Source: Actinomycetospora callitridis | GTDB lineage: Bacteria > Actinomycetota > Actinomycetes > Mycobacteriales > Pseudonocardiaceae | DNA: 64,000 nucleotides | Assembly: GCF_028737265.1 (NCBI RefSeq) | Contig: NZ_JAQZAK010000008.1 | Span: forward strand, 124,001-188,000 | Direction: 5' to 3' | Shown here: positions 47,579-55,673 of the stretch, in pieces | Layout of the letters: each line of letters begins with the position of its first letter | Position numbering within the stretch: the stretch's first letter is position 1 | Position numbers and translations under genes: made by a program | The notes under the pieces: model-generated | What the model was told of the DNA's origin: nothing | What the model saw: only the letters and a program-made list of their open reading frames with translations | Databases searched by the model: none

Positions 47579-48073
47579 ATGAGCACCACGGCCCGCTCGA
47601 CGCGCGAGCTCCTCGGCGGGCTCGTGCGCTACGGGCTGGTCGGTCTGGCCAACGCGGCCACCTACTACGGCACCTACCTCCTCGCCCACCCGCGCGCGGG
47701 CTACCTCGTCGCGCACACCGTCGGGTTGGGCACGGCCATGGTGGTGTCGTTCTTCCTCAATTGTCGCTTCACGTTCCGCGTGCGCCCGACGTGGACGCGG
47801 TTCCTGCTCTACCCGGCGTCCCAGGTGGTCAACATCCTCGCCACCACGGTCGGCGTGGTCGGGCTCGTGCACCTCGGCGTCGACGAACGCCTCGCCCCGC
47901 TGGCCGCGGCGGCGCTGGCGCTGCCGGTGAGCTTCCTCGCCGCGCGCTTCGTGATCACCAAGGCGGTGCTGGAACCGCGCCCGTTCGCAGCGGCGCCCGC
48001 GGTCCCGCCGCGGTCCGCGCCCTCGGTCGGTGAGGCCGTCACGCGTCCGATCCCCCTGGTGGACCGGCGCTGA
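47579..48073 (+). CDS. GtrA-family membrane protein (Rv3789-like)
   Basis: A 164-residue protein with four TM helices. GtrA features are LVRYGLVGLANAATYYGTYLL, TAMVVSFFLNCRFTFR and FLAARFVITK. In mycobacteria Rv3789 acts in arabinan synthesis, either moving or anchoring the lipid-linked donor or its enzymes. Its position after UbiA supports that link. ATG 47579 lies 22 bases after the ubiA stop. A tandem 15-base repeat overlaps its stop codon. Confidence 0.88.
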   Translation: MSTTARSTRELLGGLVRYGLVGLANAATYYGTYLLAHPRAGYLVAHTVGLGTAMVVSFFLNCRFTFRVRPTWTRFLLYPASQVVNILATTVGVVGLVHLGVDERLAPLAAAALALPVSFLAARFVITKAVLEPRPFAAAPAVPPRSAPSVGEAVTRPIPLVDRR

Positions 48074-48115
48074 AGAGATCGGCCCTGAAGAGATCGGCCC
48101 TGAAGAGATCGGCGC
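48071..48115 (+). repeat. Three tandem copies of a 15-base unit
   Basis: TGAAGAGATCGGCCC is repeated head-to-tail at 48071-48085 and 48086-48100, then once more at 48101-48115 with one change (GGCGC ending). It fills the convergent gap between gtrA and the FHA gene; the first unit contains the gtrA stop TGA. Confidence 0.9.
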
Positions 48116-48118
48116 TGC

Positions 48119-48592
48119 TCAGCGGCGCTCGACGGTCAGCGTGGTCCAGGCCCCGACGTGGATGCGGTCGCCCGACTGCAGCGGTACCGGGGTGTCCGGC
48201 GTCAGCGCTTCCTCCGCGTAGTTCAGCGTCGTCCCGTTGGTCGACCCGGCGTCGATCACCACCCACCGGTCGCGGGGCAGGGCGAGCAGCACCGCGTGCA
48301 GGTGCGAGACACCCGGATCGCGCGGCGGGCCGCTGAGGTCGATCTCGGGGAGGTCCGCGGGCTGGCTGCCGGGGTGGCCCCCGTGGGGACCGCCGGCGGG
48401 GTCGCCGGCCCGTCCGACACGGACCTCGTCGGCGCGCAGCACGACCTCGCGCGGTGCGAGCCCGGACGGGAAGTCGTCGGCGAGGGGCGCGGTCGTCCCC
48501 GCGGTCTCCCGGGCGCGCACGAGGTCGTGGTAGTCGCGATCCGCCCAGATCGTCACCACCCAGGAGCCGCCCCCCGGCGCCTCGTCGCTCAC
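48119..48592 (-). CDS. FHA-domain protein
   Basis: A 157-residue protein. Residues ~1-35 form a separate unit (WVVTIWADRDYHDLVRA), seen as a short beta segment before FHA domains in actinobacterial zinc-ribbon/FHA proteins. The FHA domain (about 48-157) has the phosphothreonine-binding residues GR (Arg61), SHLH (Ser96, His99) and STNG (Asn119). It likely binds a phosphothreonine made by the kinase encoded upstream. GTG 48592 overlaps the PP2C stop, and the kinase gene overlaps PP2C, giving one coupled operon. It resembles GarA-type readers, but without the N-terminal ETTS-like phosphosite. Confidence 0.88.
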   Translation of the reverse strand: MSDEAPGGGSWVVTIWADRDYHDLVRARETAGTTAPLADDFPSGLAPREVVLRADEVRVGRAGDPAGGPHGGHPGSQPADLPEIDLSGPPRDPGVSHLHAVLLALPRDRWVVIDAGSTNGTTLNYAEEALTPDTPVPLQSGDRIHVGAWTTLTVERR

Positions 48593-49854
48593 CGGTCGAC
48601 CACACCCTCCCCGTCGAGCGGGATGGGCCCGGTGCGCTCGTCGGGGCCCCGGCCGTCGACGGCCACCGAAGGGCGTCCCGAGTCGGCGGGGGGAACGATC
48701 GGCACGATCGCGAGCGTGGTGTTGTCGTGGCCACCGTCGTCGAGCGCGGCCGAGAGCAGGGCGAGCGCCGCCGCGAGGGCGGGGTGCTGCTCGCCGTCCT
48801 CGGGGGCACCGGGGGTCGCGCCACCCAGCGCGGGCGCCGCGAGGCGGGCCAGCACGTCCGGGTCGGGCAGGTGGTTCCACAGCCCGTCGCTGCAGAGCAT
48901 CAGGACGCCGGGGACGCCGAGTCGCACCCGGCGGGCGTGCGCCGGCCCGCTGGGGGCGTCGCGTCCGAGCCAGCGGGTGAGGACGTGGGCGCGCCGGTCC
49001 CGCGCGGCGTCCTCACGGGACATCAGCCCCGCGTTGGCGATCTCCTCGGCCCACGAGTCGTCGGTGCTCAGCAGGCGCGACGACCCGTCGCCGGCCAGCC
49101 AGTAGGCGCGGCTGTCCCCGATCCACGACACCACGGCGTCGCCGCCCCGGACGACCGCCGCGACGTACGTGCAGGCCGGGCTGTCGCCGCCCCCGCGCCC
49201 GAGGTCCGCCGCCGCGGTGGCTGCCGCCGCCGACGCCGCGGTCGCCAGCGCGTCGAGCTCCCCGCTCAGGCCGGTGCCCGCACGGCGGGCGGCGTCCTCG
49301 GCGGCAGCCGCGGCCTCGCCCGGGTCCTCCGACACGGTCGCGATCGGCCCGGTGTCCCCGGACGAGACGGCGTCCCCGGAGGAGACGGCCGGGAACCCGG
49401 ACGGCGGCGTCGCGGGCGCCGCGGCGGTCTCCAGCGCGGCACCCACGGCGGCACCGACGGCCGCGAGGCTCGCCTCGTCGCCGCGACGGGCGGAGGCGAC
49501 GCCGTCGCAGACCACCGCGACCCACGTCTCGACGCCGCCCTCGACGCGCCGGCCGAGCTCGACCGCGTCCTCGTTGCGACGACGCCGCAGGCCGCGGTCC
49601 GTGACGGCGGCGGCGTCGCCCAGGACCAGCTCGACGTGGTCGCGCACCACCGGACGCGGCGACCCGCAGGTCGGGCAGGCGCCGTCCGCGGCGGGCGGCG
49701 CCTCGTCCCCGCAGCGCGGGCAGCGCGGCGGCGCCACCGCGGCGAGCTCGGAGCGCAGATCGGTGCGCTCCACGAGCGGCCCCCCGGACTCCGCGTCCCC
49801 GGACCGGGCGTCGTGCTCCCCGGGCACCGGGGCGCGCCCGGCCATCTCCATCAC
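48589..49854 (-). CDS. Zinc-ribbon PP2C-family protein phosphatase
   Basis: A 421-residue PPM phosphatase. An N-terminal zinc ribbon has Cys45/48 and Cys60/63 (CPRCG, CPTCG). The catalytic core has TDRGLRRRRNEDA, VVCDGVASARRGDEAS (metal Asp117), VVSWIGDSRAYWL and CSDGLWNHL, with DDGGHDNTTLAIV at the end. An insertion of about 70 residues (roughly 140-210) is Ala/Ser/Pro-rich. It is expected to remove Ser/Thr phosphates made by the adjacent kinase. GTG 49854 overlaps the kinase stop. Confidence 0.9.
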   Translation of the reverse strand: MMEMAGRAPVPGEHDARSGDAESGGPLVERTDLRSELAAVAPPRCPRCGDEAPPAADGACPTCGSPRPVVRDHVELVLGDAAAVTDRGLRRRRNEDAVELGRRVEGGVETWVAVVCDGVASARRGDEASLAAVGAAVGAALETAAAPATPPSGFPAVSSGDAVSSGDTGPIATVSEDPGEAAAAAEDAARRAGTGLSGELDALATAASAAAATAAADLGRGGGDSPACTYVAAVVRGGDAVVSWIGDSRAYWLAGDGSSRLLSTDDSWAEEIANAGLMSREDAARDRRAHVLTRWLGRDAPSGPAHARRVRLGVPGVLMLCSDGLWNHLPDPDVLARLAAPALGGATPGAPEDGEQHPALAAALALLSAALDDGGHDNTTLAIVPIVPPADSGRPSVAVDGRGPDERTGPIPLDGEGVVDR

Positions 49855-50957
49855 GGGATCGCTGCTCCTCGGACGTCACGGGGGTCACGGGTGTCGCGTG
49901 GCACGCCGTGGGGGGTCGGGCCATCTTCCCGGCCGGTCCCGGCGGCCACGCCGGCCCCCACCCCGTCCTCGCCCGGTCGGGTGGCCGGATCGACCCGGCC
50001 GGCGGTGCCGTAGCGCGCCCGGATCCGCCGCGCCTCGGCGGCGAACGCCTCGACGCTGCGGTGGCGGTGGTCCGGGTCGGGGTGGGTGGCGCGGGTCAGC
50101 AGGGCCACGAGGTCGGGGTCGTCGCGCAGGACCGGCACGCCGGCCGGGTCGGGCAGACGGTGGGCGTGCCGCCGCTGGTGGTCGAAGTCGGCGAGCAGCA
50201 CGGCGAGCGTGCGGCCCAGCGCGAAGACCTCGGAGGCCACCGACGGACCGGGCCCGCCGGGGTGGATCTCGGGGGCGACGAACCCGGTGGTCGTCCAGAC
50301 GTCGCTCCGGCGGTCCTCGACGCGCCGCACGCTGCCGAGGTCGAGCACCGTGATCCCGTCCGGCCCCGTGAGCAGGTTCGACGGGTTGAGGTCGGCGTGC
50401 AGCAGTCCGTGCGCGTGCAGGGCCGCGATCGCGGACACCGCGCCCAGGACGGCGTCGAGCGCCTCGGCGGGCGGGCACGGGCGGTGCTCGGAGAGGGCCT
50501 CGCCGTCCACGTGGTCGAGCACGAGCAGGCGCACCGGGCCGTCGCGTCCCTCGGCCCGCACCTCGTCCCGCGCGCGCACCAGACCGGGGATGTCGAGCCC
50601 GAGCAGCGCCGCGGTCTCGCTCACCGCGAGCGCGCCGGCGGCCGGTCCGTCGGGGCCCTCGAGGCGCCCGAGCACGACGAGGGCGCCGTCCCGGATCCGC
50701 GTGCCGGTGTACGACCAGCCGCGCGCCCCGCGGACCAGCGGAGCCCGCACCCGGTAGCGGTCCGTCGCGCCGGCGAGGTCGGTGCCGACCGCGAGGTCGG
50801 GACGGACGTCGAACCGCGCGCCGCACCACGGGCAGATGCCGCGCTCGGGTCCCGGTCGCCCGGCACGTCCCCGGCCCACCGGCCCGTCGCAGCGCGCGCA
50901 GAACCGCGCCTGCTCCGGGACCGGGGGACCGGCGGTCCCCGGGTCGGATCGGTCCAT
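49851..50957 (-). CDS. Zinc-ribbon PknG-like Ser/Thr kinase, beta-3 lysine replaced
   Basis: A 368-residue protein. A zinc-binding start has Cys20/23 and Cys42/45 (CARC, CPWC). The kinase-like domain (about 65-335) has a glycine-rich loop VRGARGWSY, catalytic loop HADLNPSNLL (Asp189, Asn194), metal motif VLDLGSV (DLG for DFG) and APE. Where most kinases have the beta-3 VAIK lysine it reads VVLGR (Gly97), aligning with VVLKG of PknG. Either a nearby Arg substitutes or it is a pseudokinase. There is no TPR or rubredoxin as in full PknG. The C-terminal ~35 residues are polar. ATG 50957 has AGGAGA upstream. It heads a kinase-PP2C-FHA operon. Confidence 0.82.
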   Translation of the reverse strand: MDRSDPGTAGPPVPEQARFCARCDGPVGRGRAGRPGPERGICPWCGARFDVRPDLAVGTDLAGATDRYRVRAPLVRGARGWSYTGTRIRDGALVVLGRLEGPDGPAAGALAVSETAALLGLDIPGLVRARDEVRAEGRDGPVRLLVLDHVDGEALSEHRPCPPAEALDAVLGAVSAIAALHAHGLLHADLNPSNLLTGPDGITVLDLGSVRRVEDRRSDVWTTTGFVAPEIHPGGPGPSVASEVFALGRTLAVLLADFDHQRRHAHRLPDPAGVPVLRDDPDLVALLTRATHPDPDHRHRSVEAFAAEARRIRARYGTAGRVDPATRPGEDGVGAGVAAGTGREDGPTPHGVPRDTRDPRDVRGAAIP

Positions 50958-51368
50958 CTCGTCTCCTGCGTCCGGACGACGTGCGGTCGGCGCGTGGGTG
51001 CTGCGTGCGTGGTGACGGAGGTGACTCCGCCCCCACGCCATGGTGTCACCGCCGAGCCGCACGCTGCGCCCCGCCGTCCGGCGTGGATCATCACGCTCCG
51101 GACGATCCGTGCCCGGTGGGCTGTTGCGCCTCCGCCCGTCGGCGCAGGCCACGACGCGGCTCACCCATCCGGGTGTTTCCCCGCGTCCGCTCGGCTCTGG
51201 TGCTTGTCAGTCGCGGTTTCGCGGGGTCGCGCCGGAGGAGGGTGCCCGGGCCGGACGGGCCGCCGCCTGCCATGCTGTCGCCGCACCGAAGCCGATCGGG
51301 GGGTTGGGTGCCGCGCCTCCGCGGAGGCCGGCGCGCGATCGTCCGTGCCACATTCCGGAGGTCGTGCC
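50958..51368. other. 411-base intergenic region, divergent promoters
   Basis: This gap separates the kinase operon from the gene at 51369. I find no credible gene in either direction. It contains a 14-base palindrome GCCTCCGCGGAGGC (51315-51328) about 40 bases before GTG 51369, which may be an operator. No clear -10 box stands out. Confidence 0.5.
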
Positions 51369-51848
51369 GTGAGCGCAACCGACGACACCGACCGTCCCGT
51401 CGGGTCCGACGAGCGGGCCGGGGACCGATCCGCCCAGCACCGGCGTCCCGACGTCGACCACCTCCCGGAGGCCGGCGCCAGTGTGCCCGGTGGAGGCCTC
51501 GGATCCCCCGCCGCCACGCCGGGTGTCCCGTCGTTCGGTACGGACGACGACGCCGTGACGGGCCCGACGCCGTCGTCCCCGTCGGCACCGTCCTCCGCCC
51601 CGTCGTCCTCCGGTTCCTCGGCTGGCTCCTCGACCGGCTCCGTCGGCGCCGAGTCCGCGTCATCCGTCGCCGATGCCGCGGCGGAGGCCGAGCGCGCGCT
51701 CGCCCAGGCCGCCCGCGACGCCGAGCAGGCCGTGCGCGACGCGCACACCGACGGCACCCAGGCCGTGCAGAAGGGCTACGCCGACGCGCAGCGCGCCAAC
51801 GACCGCGCCTACGAGGAGGCCGCGGCCAAGCACGACCGGATGAGCTGA
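51369..51848 (+). CDS. Ser/Pro-rich protein with C-terminal Ala-rich helix, hypothetical
   Basis: A 159-residue protein. Residues 1-95 are polar, Ser/Gly/Pro/Asp-rich and probably disordered. Residues ~98-155 form a single long charged helix (AEAERALAQAARDAEQAVRDA, then GTQAVQKGYADAQRANDRAYEEAAAK) that could be a coiled coil. GTG 51369 follows GGAGGTCGTGCC. It is not assignable to a family. It is divergent from the kinase operon, so it could be a phosphorylation target, which is speculation. Confidence 0.6.
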   Translation: MSATDDTDRPVGSDERAGDRSAQHRRPDVDHLPEAGASVPGGGLGSPAATPGVPSFGTDDDAVTGPTPSSPSAPSSAPSSSGSSAGSSTGSVGAESASSVADAAAEAERALAQAARDAEQAVRDAHTDGTQAVQKGYADAQRANDRAYEEAAAKHDRMS

Positions 51849-51985
51849 GCCGGTCCTCGAGGTGCTCCGCACCCGGACGTGTCGCCGTCCGGGCGCGCGG
51901 GCCCCACGATGATCACCCGGTCCGGTTCCCGACGTCGCGCCGCACCCGCGGCGCCCGGCACGCCCGCGCACGAGGCAGGTGAGAC

Positions 51986-52363
51986 ATGGCGGTCCAGCTC
52001 CGCATCACCGCGGACGGCGTCGTCGTGCGCTTCACCGGCTCCGACCGCGTCTGGGCGTGCTGTCGCGGGGTCTACCTGCCGCTGAGCCGCGTGCTGCTCG
52101 CGCGCCCGATGAAGCGCCGGGACGCGGTGTCGGCGAGCCCCCGCGTCCACCTGCCCGGCGTGAGCGTGCCGCGCGTGCTGCGGGCGGGGTCCTACGGCGT
52201 CGGCGAGCGCCGGCAGCTGTGGATGGTGCGCCGGGCCGACGAGCTCCTCGCCATCTACCTGCGCGGCGACCCGTACCACCGGATCGTCGTCGAGGTCCCG
52301 GACCCCGAGACCACCAGCAAGACGATCAACGAGGCGCTGCCCCCGCGCCGCCTGCCCGCCTGA
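51986..52363 (+). CDS. Conserved hypothetical, small beta-rich protein
   Basis: A 125-residue protein made mostly of predicted strands: LRITADGVVVRFTGSDRVWA, LHLPGVSVPRVLRAG-like turns, RQLWMVRRADELLAIYLRGDPYHRIVVEV. It looks like a PH-like or small barrel fold with two adjacent cysteines (ACCRG). No family assigned. Ribosome site GAGGCAGG upstream of ATG 51986. It ends 7 bases before the convergent prfC stop. Confidence 0.7.
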   Translation: MAVQLRITADGVVVRFTGSDRVWACCRGVYLPLSRVLLARPMKRRDAVSASPRVHLPGVSVPRVLRAGSYGVGERRQLWMVRRADELLAIYLRGDPYHRIVVEVPDPETTSKTINEALPPRRLPA

Positions 52364-52369
52364 CGCGCC

Positions 52370-53989
52370 TCACAGCGTGTCGGCCACCAGCGGCGCGAGC
52401 AGCAGGTCCGGGTTGTTCTGCGCCACGGCCTGCAGGCGCCACTTGTGCGGGAAGAGCGCGAGGAGCTCTCCGTCGATCCGGCGCGTCAGCACCTCGATGC
52501 CGACGGCGCCCTTGAGGGTCTCGACGCCGGCGGCGTCGGTGCGCCGCGCGATCTGGTAGTCGAGGCGGTCGAGCTTCACCGGCGCGCCGAACTCGTCGGC
52601 CAGCCGCGCCGAGACGACCTCGAACTGCAGCGGACCGACCGCGGCCAGCACCGGGGCCTGGTCGCCGCGCAGGTCCGAGGACAGCACCTGGATGACGCCC
52701 TCGGAGTCGAGCTGCTCGATGCCCTTGCGGAACTGCTTGGTCTTCGACATGTCCGCCACCCGGCACACGCTGAAGTGCTCGGGGGCGAAGCTCGGGATCG
52801 TCGGGAACGTGACCGGGTCCTCGGCCCAGAGGGTGTCCCCCGGGCGCAGCGCGGTGGCGTTGACCAGCCCGACGATGTCGCCGGGGAACGCCTCCTCGAT
52901 GGTCGAGCGGTCGCGGCCGAACATCGCCTGCGCGTACTTGGTGGCGAACGGGCGCCCCGTGGCGTCGTGGGTGAGCACCATGCCGCGCTCGAAGCGACCC
53001 GAGCAGATGCGCACGAACGCCACGCGGTCGCGGTGCGACTTGTCCATCGACGCCTGCACCTTGAACACCAGGCCCGAGAACGGCGCGTCGACCGGGCGGA
53101 GCTCGCCCTTCTGGTCGGGGCGTGGGCCGGGCGGCGGGGCCAGCTCCACGAGCGCGTCGAGCAGGCGGGCGACGCCGATGTTCGACAGCGCGGAGCCGAA
53201 CATCACCGGCGTCGCGCTGCCGGAGTGGAAGGCCTCGGCGTCGAACTCGGCGCCGATCTCGTCGAGCAGCTCGAGCTCCTCGGTGGCGCGCTCCCAGTCG
53301 GCGCCCTCCTCGGCCGCCGCGGTGTCGGCGTCGAGGACCTCGACGGTCGCCTTCGAGGCGCCGTGCGCGGCGCGGGTGAAGCGGTGCATCGTGCCGTCGG
53401 CGCGCTCGACGAGCCCGTGCAGGTCACCGGCGATCCCGACCGGCCACGTGATGGGCATGGGGCGCAGACCGATCGTCTGCTCCACCTCGTCGAGCAGCTC
53501 GAGCGGCTCGCGCCCCGGGCGGTCCCACTTGTTGACGAACGTCAGCACGGGCACGCCGCGGTCGCGGCAGACGTCGAAGAGCTTGAGGGTCTGGGGCTCG
53601 AGGCCCTTGGCGGCGTCGAGGAGCATCACCGCGGCGTCGACGGCGGCGAGCACGCGGTAGGTGTCCTCGGAGAAGTCGCCGTGGCCCGGGGTGTCCAGGA
53701 GGTTGATCACCTGGTCGCGGTAGGCGAACTGGAGCACCGCCGAGGTCACCGAGATGCCCCGCTCGCGCTCCATGTCCATCCAGTCGGACGTGACGCCGCG
53801 CCGGCCGCCCTTGCCGTGCACGGCCCCGGCCGCCGAGATCACCTCGGCGTGCAGGGCCAGCGCCTCGGTGAGCGTGGACTTGCCGGCGTCCGGGTGGCTG
53901 ATGACCGCGAACGTGCGCCGGCGGCGCGCCTGGGTCCCGGGGTCGTCGGGGACACCCTCGACGGTGGGCGCGGCGGACACCGCGGTCAT
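52370..53989 (-). CDS. prfC: Peptide chain release factor 3
   Basis: A 539-residue translational GTPase that recycles RF1/RF2 after termination. G1 is VISHPDAGKSTLTEAL, G2 region RGISVTSAVLQF, G3 DTPGHGDFSEDTYR, G4 FVNKWDR. Domains II-III follow with FVRICSGRFERGMVL and the C-terminal IEQLDSEGVIQVL and AVGPLQFEVV blocks typical of RF3. Length matches the E. coli protein (529). RF3 is patchily present in actinobacteria. ATG 53989 has AGGAGGAG, and TACGCT lies about 40 bases upstream. Confidence 0.95.
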   Translation of the reverse strand: MTAVSAAPTVEGVPDDPGTQARRRRTFAVISHPDAGKSTLTEALALHAEVISAAGAVHGKGGRRGVTSDWMDMERERGISVTSAVLQFAYRDQVINLLDTPGHGDFSEDTYRVLAAVDAAVMLLDAAKGLEPQTLKLFDVCRDRGVPVLTFVNKWDRPGREPLELLDEVEQTIGLRPMPITWPVGIAGDLHGLVERADGTMHRFTRAAHGASKATVEVLDADTAAAEEGADWERATEELELLDEIGAEFDAEAFHSGSATPVMFGSALSNIGVARLLDALVELAPPPGPRPDQKGELRPVDAPFSGLVFKVQASMDKSHRDRVAFVRICSGRFERGMVLTHDATGRPFATKYAQAMFGRDRSTIEEAFPGDIVGLVNATALRPGDTLWAEDPVTFPTIPSFAPEHFSVCRVADMSKTKQFRKGIEQLDSEGVIQVLSSDLRGDQAPVLAAVGPLQFEVVSARLADEFGAPVKLDRLDYQIARRTDAAGVETLKGAVGIEVLTRRIDGELLALFPHKWRLQAVAQNNPDLLLAPLVADTL

Positions 53990-54050
53990 CGCACTCCTCC
54001 TCGCGACGGACCCGCACGCGCGGGCCCGTACCGAGCGTACGACCCGGGTC

Positions 54051-55019
54051 CTACGACGACGGGCGCAGCGCCCGCAGCGGCTCGGCGAGCTCGGTCGCGA
54101 AGTGGTCGAAGAACCCGTCGACGTCGGTGCCGGCGTTGATGAGCGCGAGGTGGTCGTACCCGGCGTCGACGAACGGCTGGGCGGCCGCGAGGTGGGTGGC
54201 GACCTCGGGCCCGCACCCGAACGCCTGGCGCATGTCCTCGGTGGTGATGTAGGCGGTCGCCGCGTCGAAGTTGACGGGGTTCGGCAGCTCGGACTGCACC
54301 TTCCAGCCCGTGACCCCGAAACGGAACAGCCGTCGCGCCGACTCCGCCCCCTCCTGCTCGGTGGGCGCGTAGGCGATCGGCACCTCGGTGTAGCGCGGGC
54401 CCTTCCCGCCGGCGGCGGTGAACGCCTCGATGAGGTCGGTGCGCGGCTCGGTGGTGAAGATCCCGTCGCCGAGCTCGGCGGCGAGCTTCGACGCCTGCGG
54501 GCCGCCGGTCGCCACGACGATCTTCGGGAGCGTCTCGGGGAGGTCGAAGACCTGGGCGTCCTCGAGCGTCAGGTGCGTGCCCTCGTAGGTCTGGTACCCG
54601 CCCTGCCAGAGCAGGCGGATGATCTCCAGCGACTCCCGGAACATCTGGTGCCGCACGTGCACCGCCGGCCAGCCCCTGCCGACCACGTGCTCGCTGAGCC
54701 GCTCACCCGACCCGACGCCGAGGGTGAAGCGGCCGTCGGCGAGCAGCTGGGTCGTGGCGGCGGCCTGGGCGATGATCGCCGGGTGGTAGCGGATGAACGG
54801 GCATGTCACGCCCGTCGCCAGCTCGATGCGGTCGGTCTTCGCGGCCATCGCCGCGAGCATCGACCAGGCGAAGCCGGAGTGCTGCTGCTCGGACACCCAC
54901 GGGTGGTAGTGGTCGGAGATCTCGACGAAGTCGAAGCCGGCCTCCTCGGCGCGCACGCACTGGCGCACCATCTCGGTCGGCGAGTAGGCCTCGGCGATGA
55001 GCTTGTAACCGATCCTCAC
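54051..55019 (-). CDS. F420-dependent LLM-class oxidoreductase, G6PDH-like (TIGR03557 type)
   Basis: A 322-residue luciferase-like TIM-barrel flavin/F420 enzyme. The start RIGYKLIAEAYSPTEMVRQCVRAEEAGFDFVEISDHYHPW, LATGVTCPFIRYHPAIIAQAAATT and LGVGSGERLSEHV are those of the F420-dependent glucose-6-phosphate dehydrogenase group. Those enzymes reduce F420 using a sugar phosphate or alcohol. TIGR03557 members are distinct from true Fgd1, so the substrate is not assigned. GTG 55019 has GGAGGT upstream. It supports the presence of F420 with the Ddn-like protein at 108. Confidence 0.9.
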   Translation of the reverse strand: MRIGYKLIAEAYSPTEMVRQCVRAEEAGFDFVEISDHYHPWVSEQQHSGFAWSMLAAMAAKTDRIELATGVTCPFIRYHPAIIAQAAATTQLLADGRFTLGVGSGERLSEHVVGRGWPAVHVRHQMFRESLEIIRLLWQGGYQTYEGTHLTLEDAQVFDLPETLPKIVVATGGPQASKLAAELGDGIFTTEPRTDLIEAFTAAGGKGPRYTEVPIAYAPTEQEGAESARRLFRFGVTGWKVQSELPNPVNFDAATAYITTEDMRQAFGCGPEVATHLAAAQPFVDAGYDHLALINAGTDVDGFFDHFATELAEPLRALRPSS

Positions 55020-55224
55020 GGACGGACACCTCCGGTTCGGCGACGATCCCGTCGTGGTGCCCGATCACGGTCCGCCCTACCCGGACGGGTCTCCCGGACC
55101 GATCGCACGGAGATCCGCCCCGAGACGTAACGCCCGACCGGGCACGGACGAACTACCCGGTGGCCCCGCGGGGTCGTCGGACCCCCGACCCGACGATCCC
55201 GCGGGCCTTCACCGCTTCCGGGGC

Positions 55225-55515
55225 CTAGTTGGCGCCGGCGCCGTCGAGCGGCTTGTCCGGCTGGACCCGCGGCATGTTGCCGCCGCCCCCTCCGCCGCCG
55301 CCCGAGTCGGGCTCCACCCAGATCGTCACGGCCTCACCCGCCGGCACCCGCGTCCCGGCCTCGGGCTGCTGGGCCGTCACCGTGCCCTCCACGGTCGGCG
55401 GGGTGTCCGGGTCGGGATCGATCGCGACGACCCGGGCGGCCATGGCCACCTCGTGCGCCTGCGCCGCCGGGAGCCCCACCAGCGCGGGAACCAGCACGAG
55501 CTCGGGTGTCCTCAT
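55225..55515 (-). CDS. Small single-PASTA-domain protein
   Basis: A 96-residue protein. Residues 2-70 form one PASTA repeat: LVLVPALVGLPAAQAHEVAMAARV, then VTAQQPEAGTRVPAGEAVTIWV, the alpha-beta-beta-beta pattern. It has no signal peptide or TM helix. The tail is Gly-rich (eight glycines) and ends PDKPLDGAGAN. PASTA domains bind peptidoglycan fragments or beta-lactams when part of kinases; a free cytosolic one has no known role. ATG 55515 is leaderless. Confidence 0.75.
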   Translation of the reverse strand: MRTPELVLVPALVGLPAAQAHEVAMAARVVAIDPDPDTPPTVEGTVTAQQPEAGTRVPAGEAVTIWVEPDSGGGGGGGGNMPRVQPDKPLDGAGAN

Positions 55516-55521
55516 GCTGGG

Positions 55522-55527
55522 ACGGTA
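55522..55527 (-). promoter_or_regulatory. -10 box TACCGT, leaderless start
   Basis: On the minus strand GCTACCGTCCCAGC is followed directly by ATG 55515, six bases after the hexamer. Confidence 0.5.
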
Positions 55528-55673
55528 GCCAGCGCAAGGTGCGCGGGCCAGCACGGTCGGTCGTGGCCGGAGGATGCCGCTCCGGACCGGAGCCCCGCAT
55601 GACTGCGACGAGCGGACGGGCATGATGGGCCGCTCGGCCCAGCCGGACCGACCCCGAAAGGGCAGGAGAACAC

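Noticed and set aside
48071..48115. Start of a CRISPR array
   Set aside because: The 15-base units are directly adjacent with no spacers and there are no cas genes.
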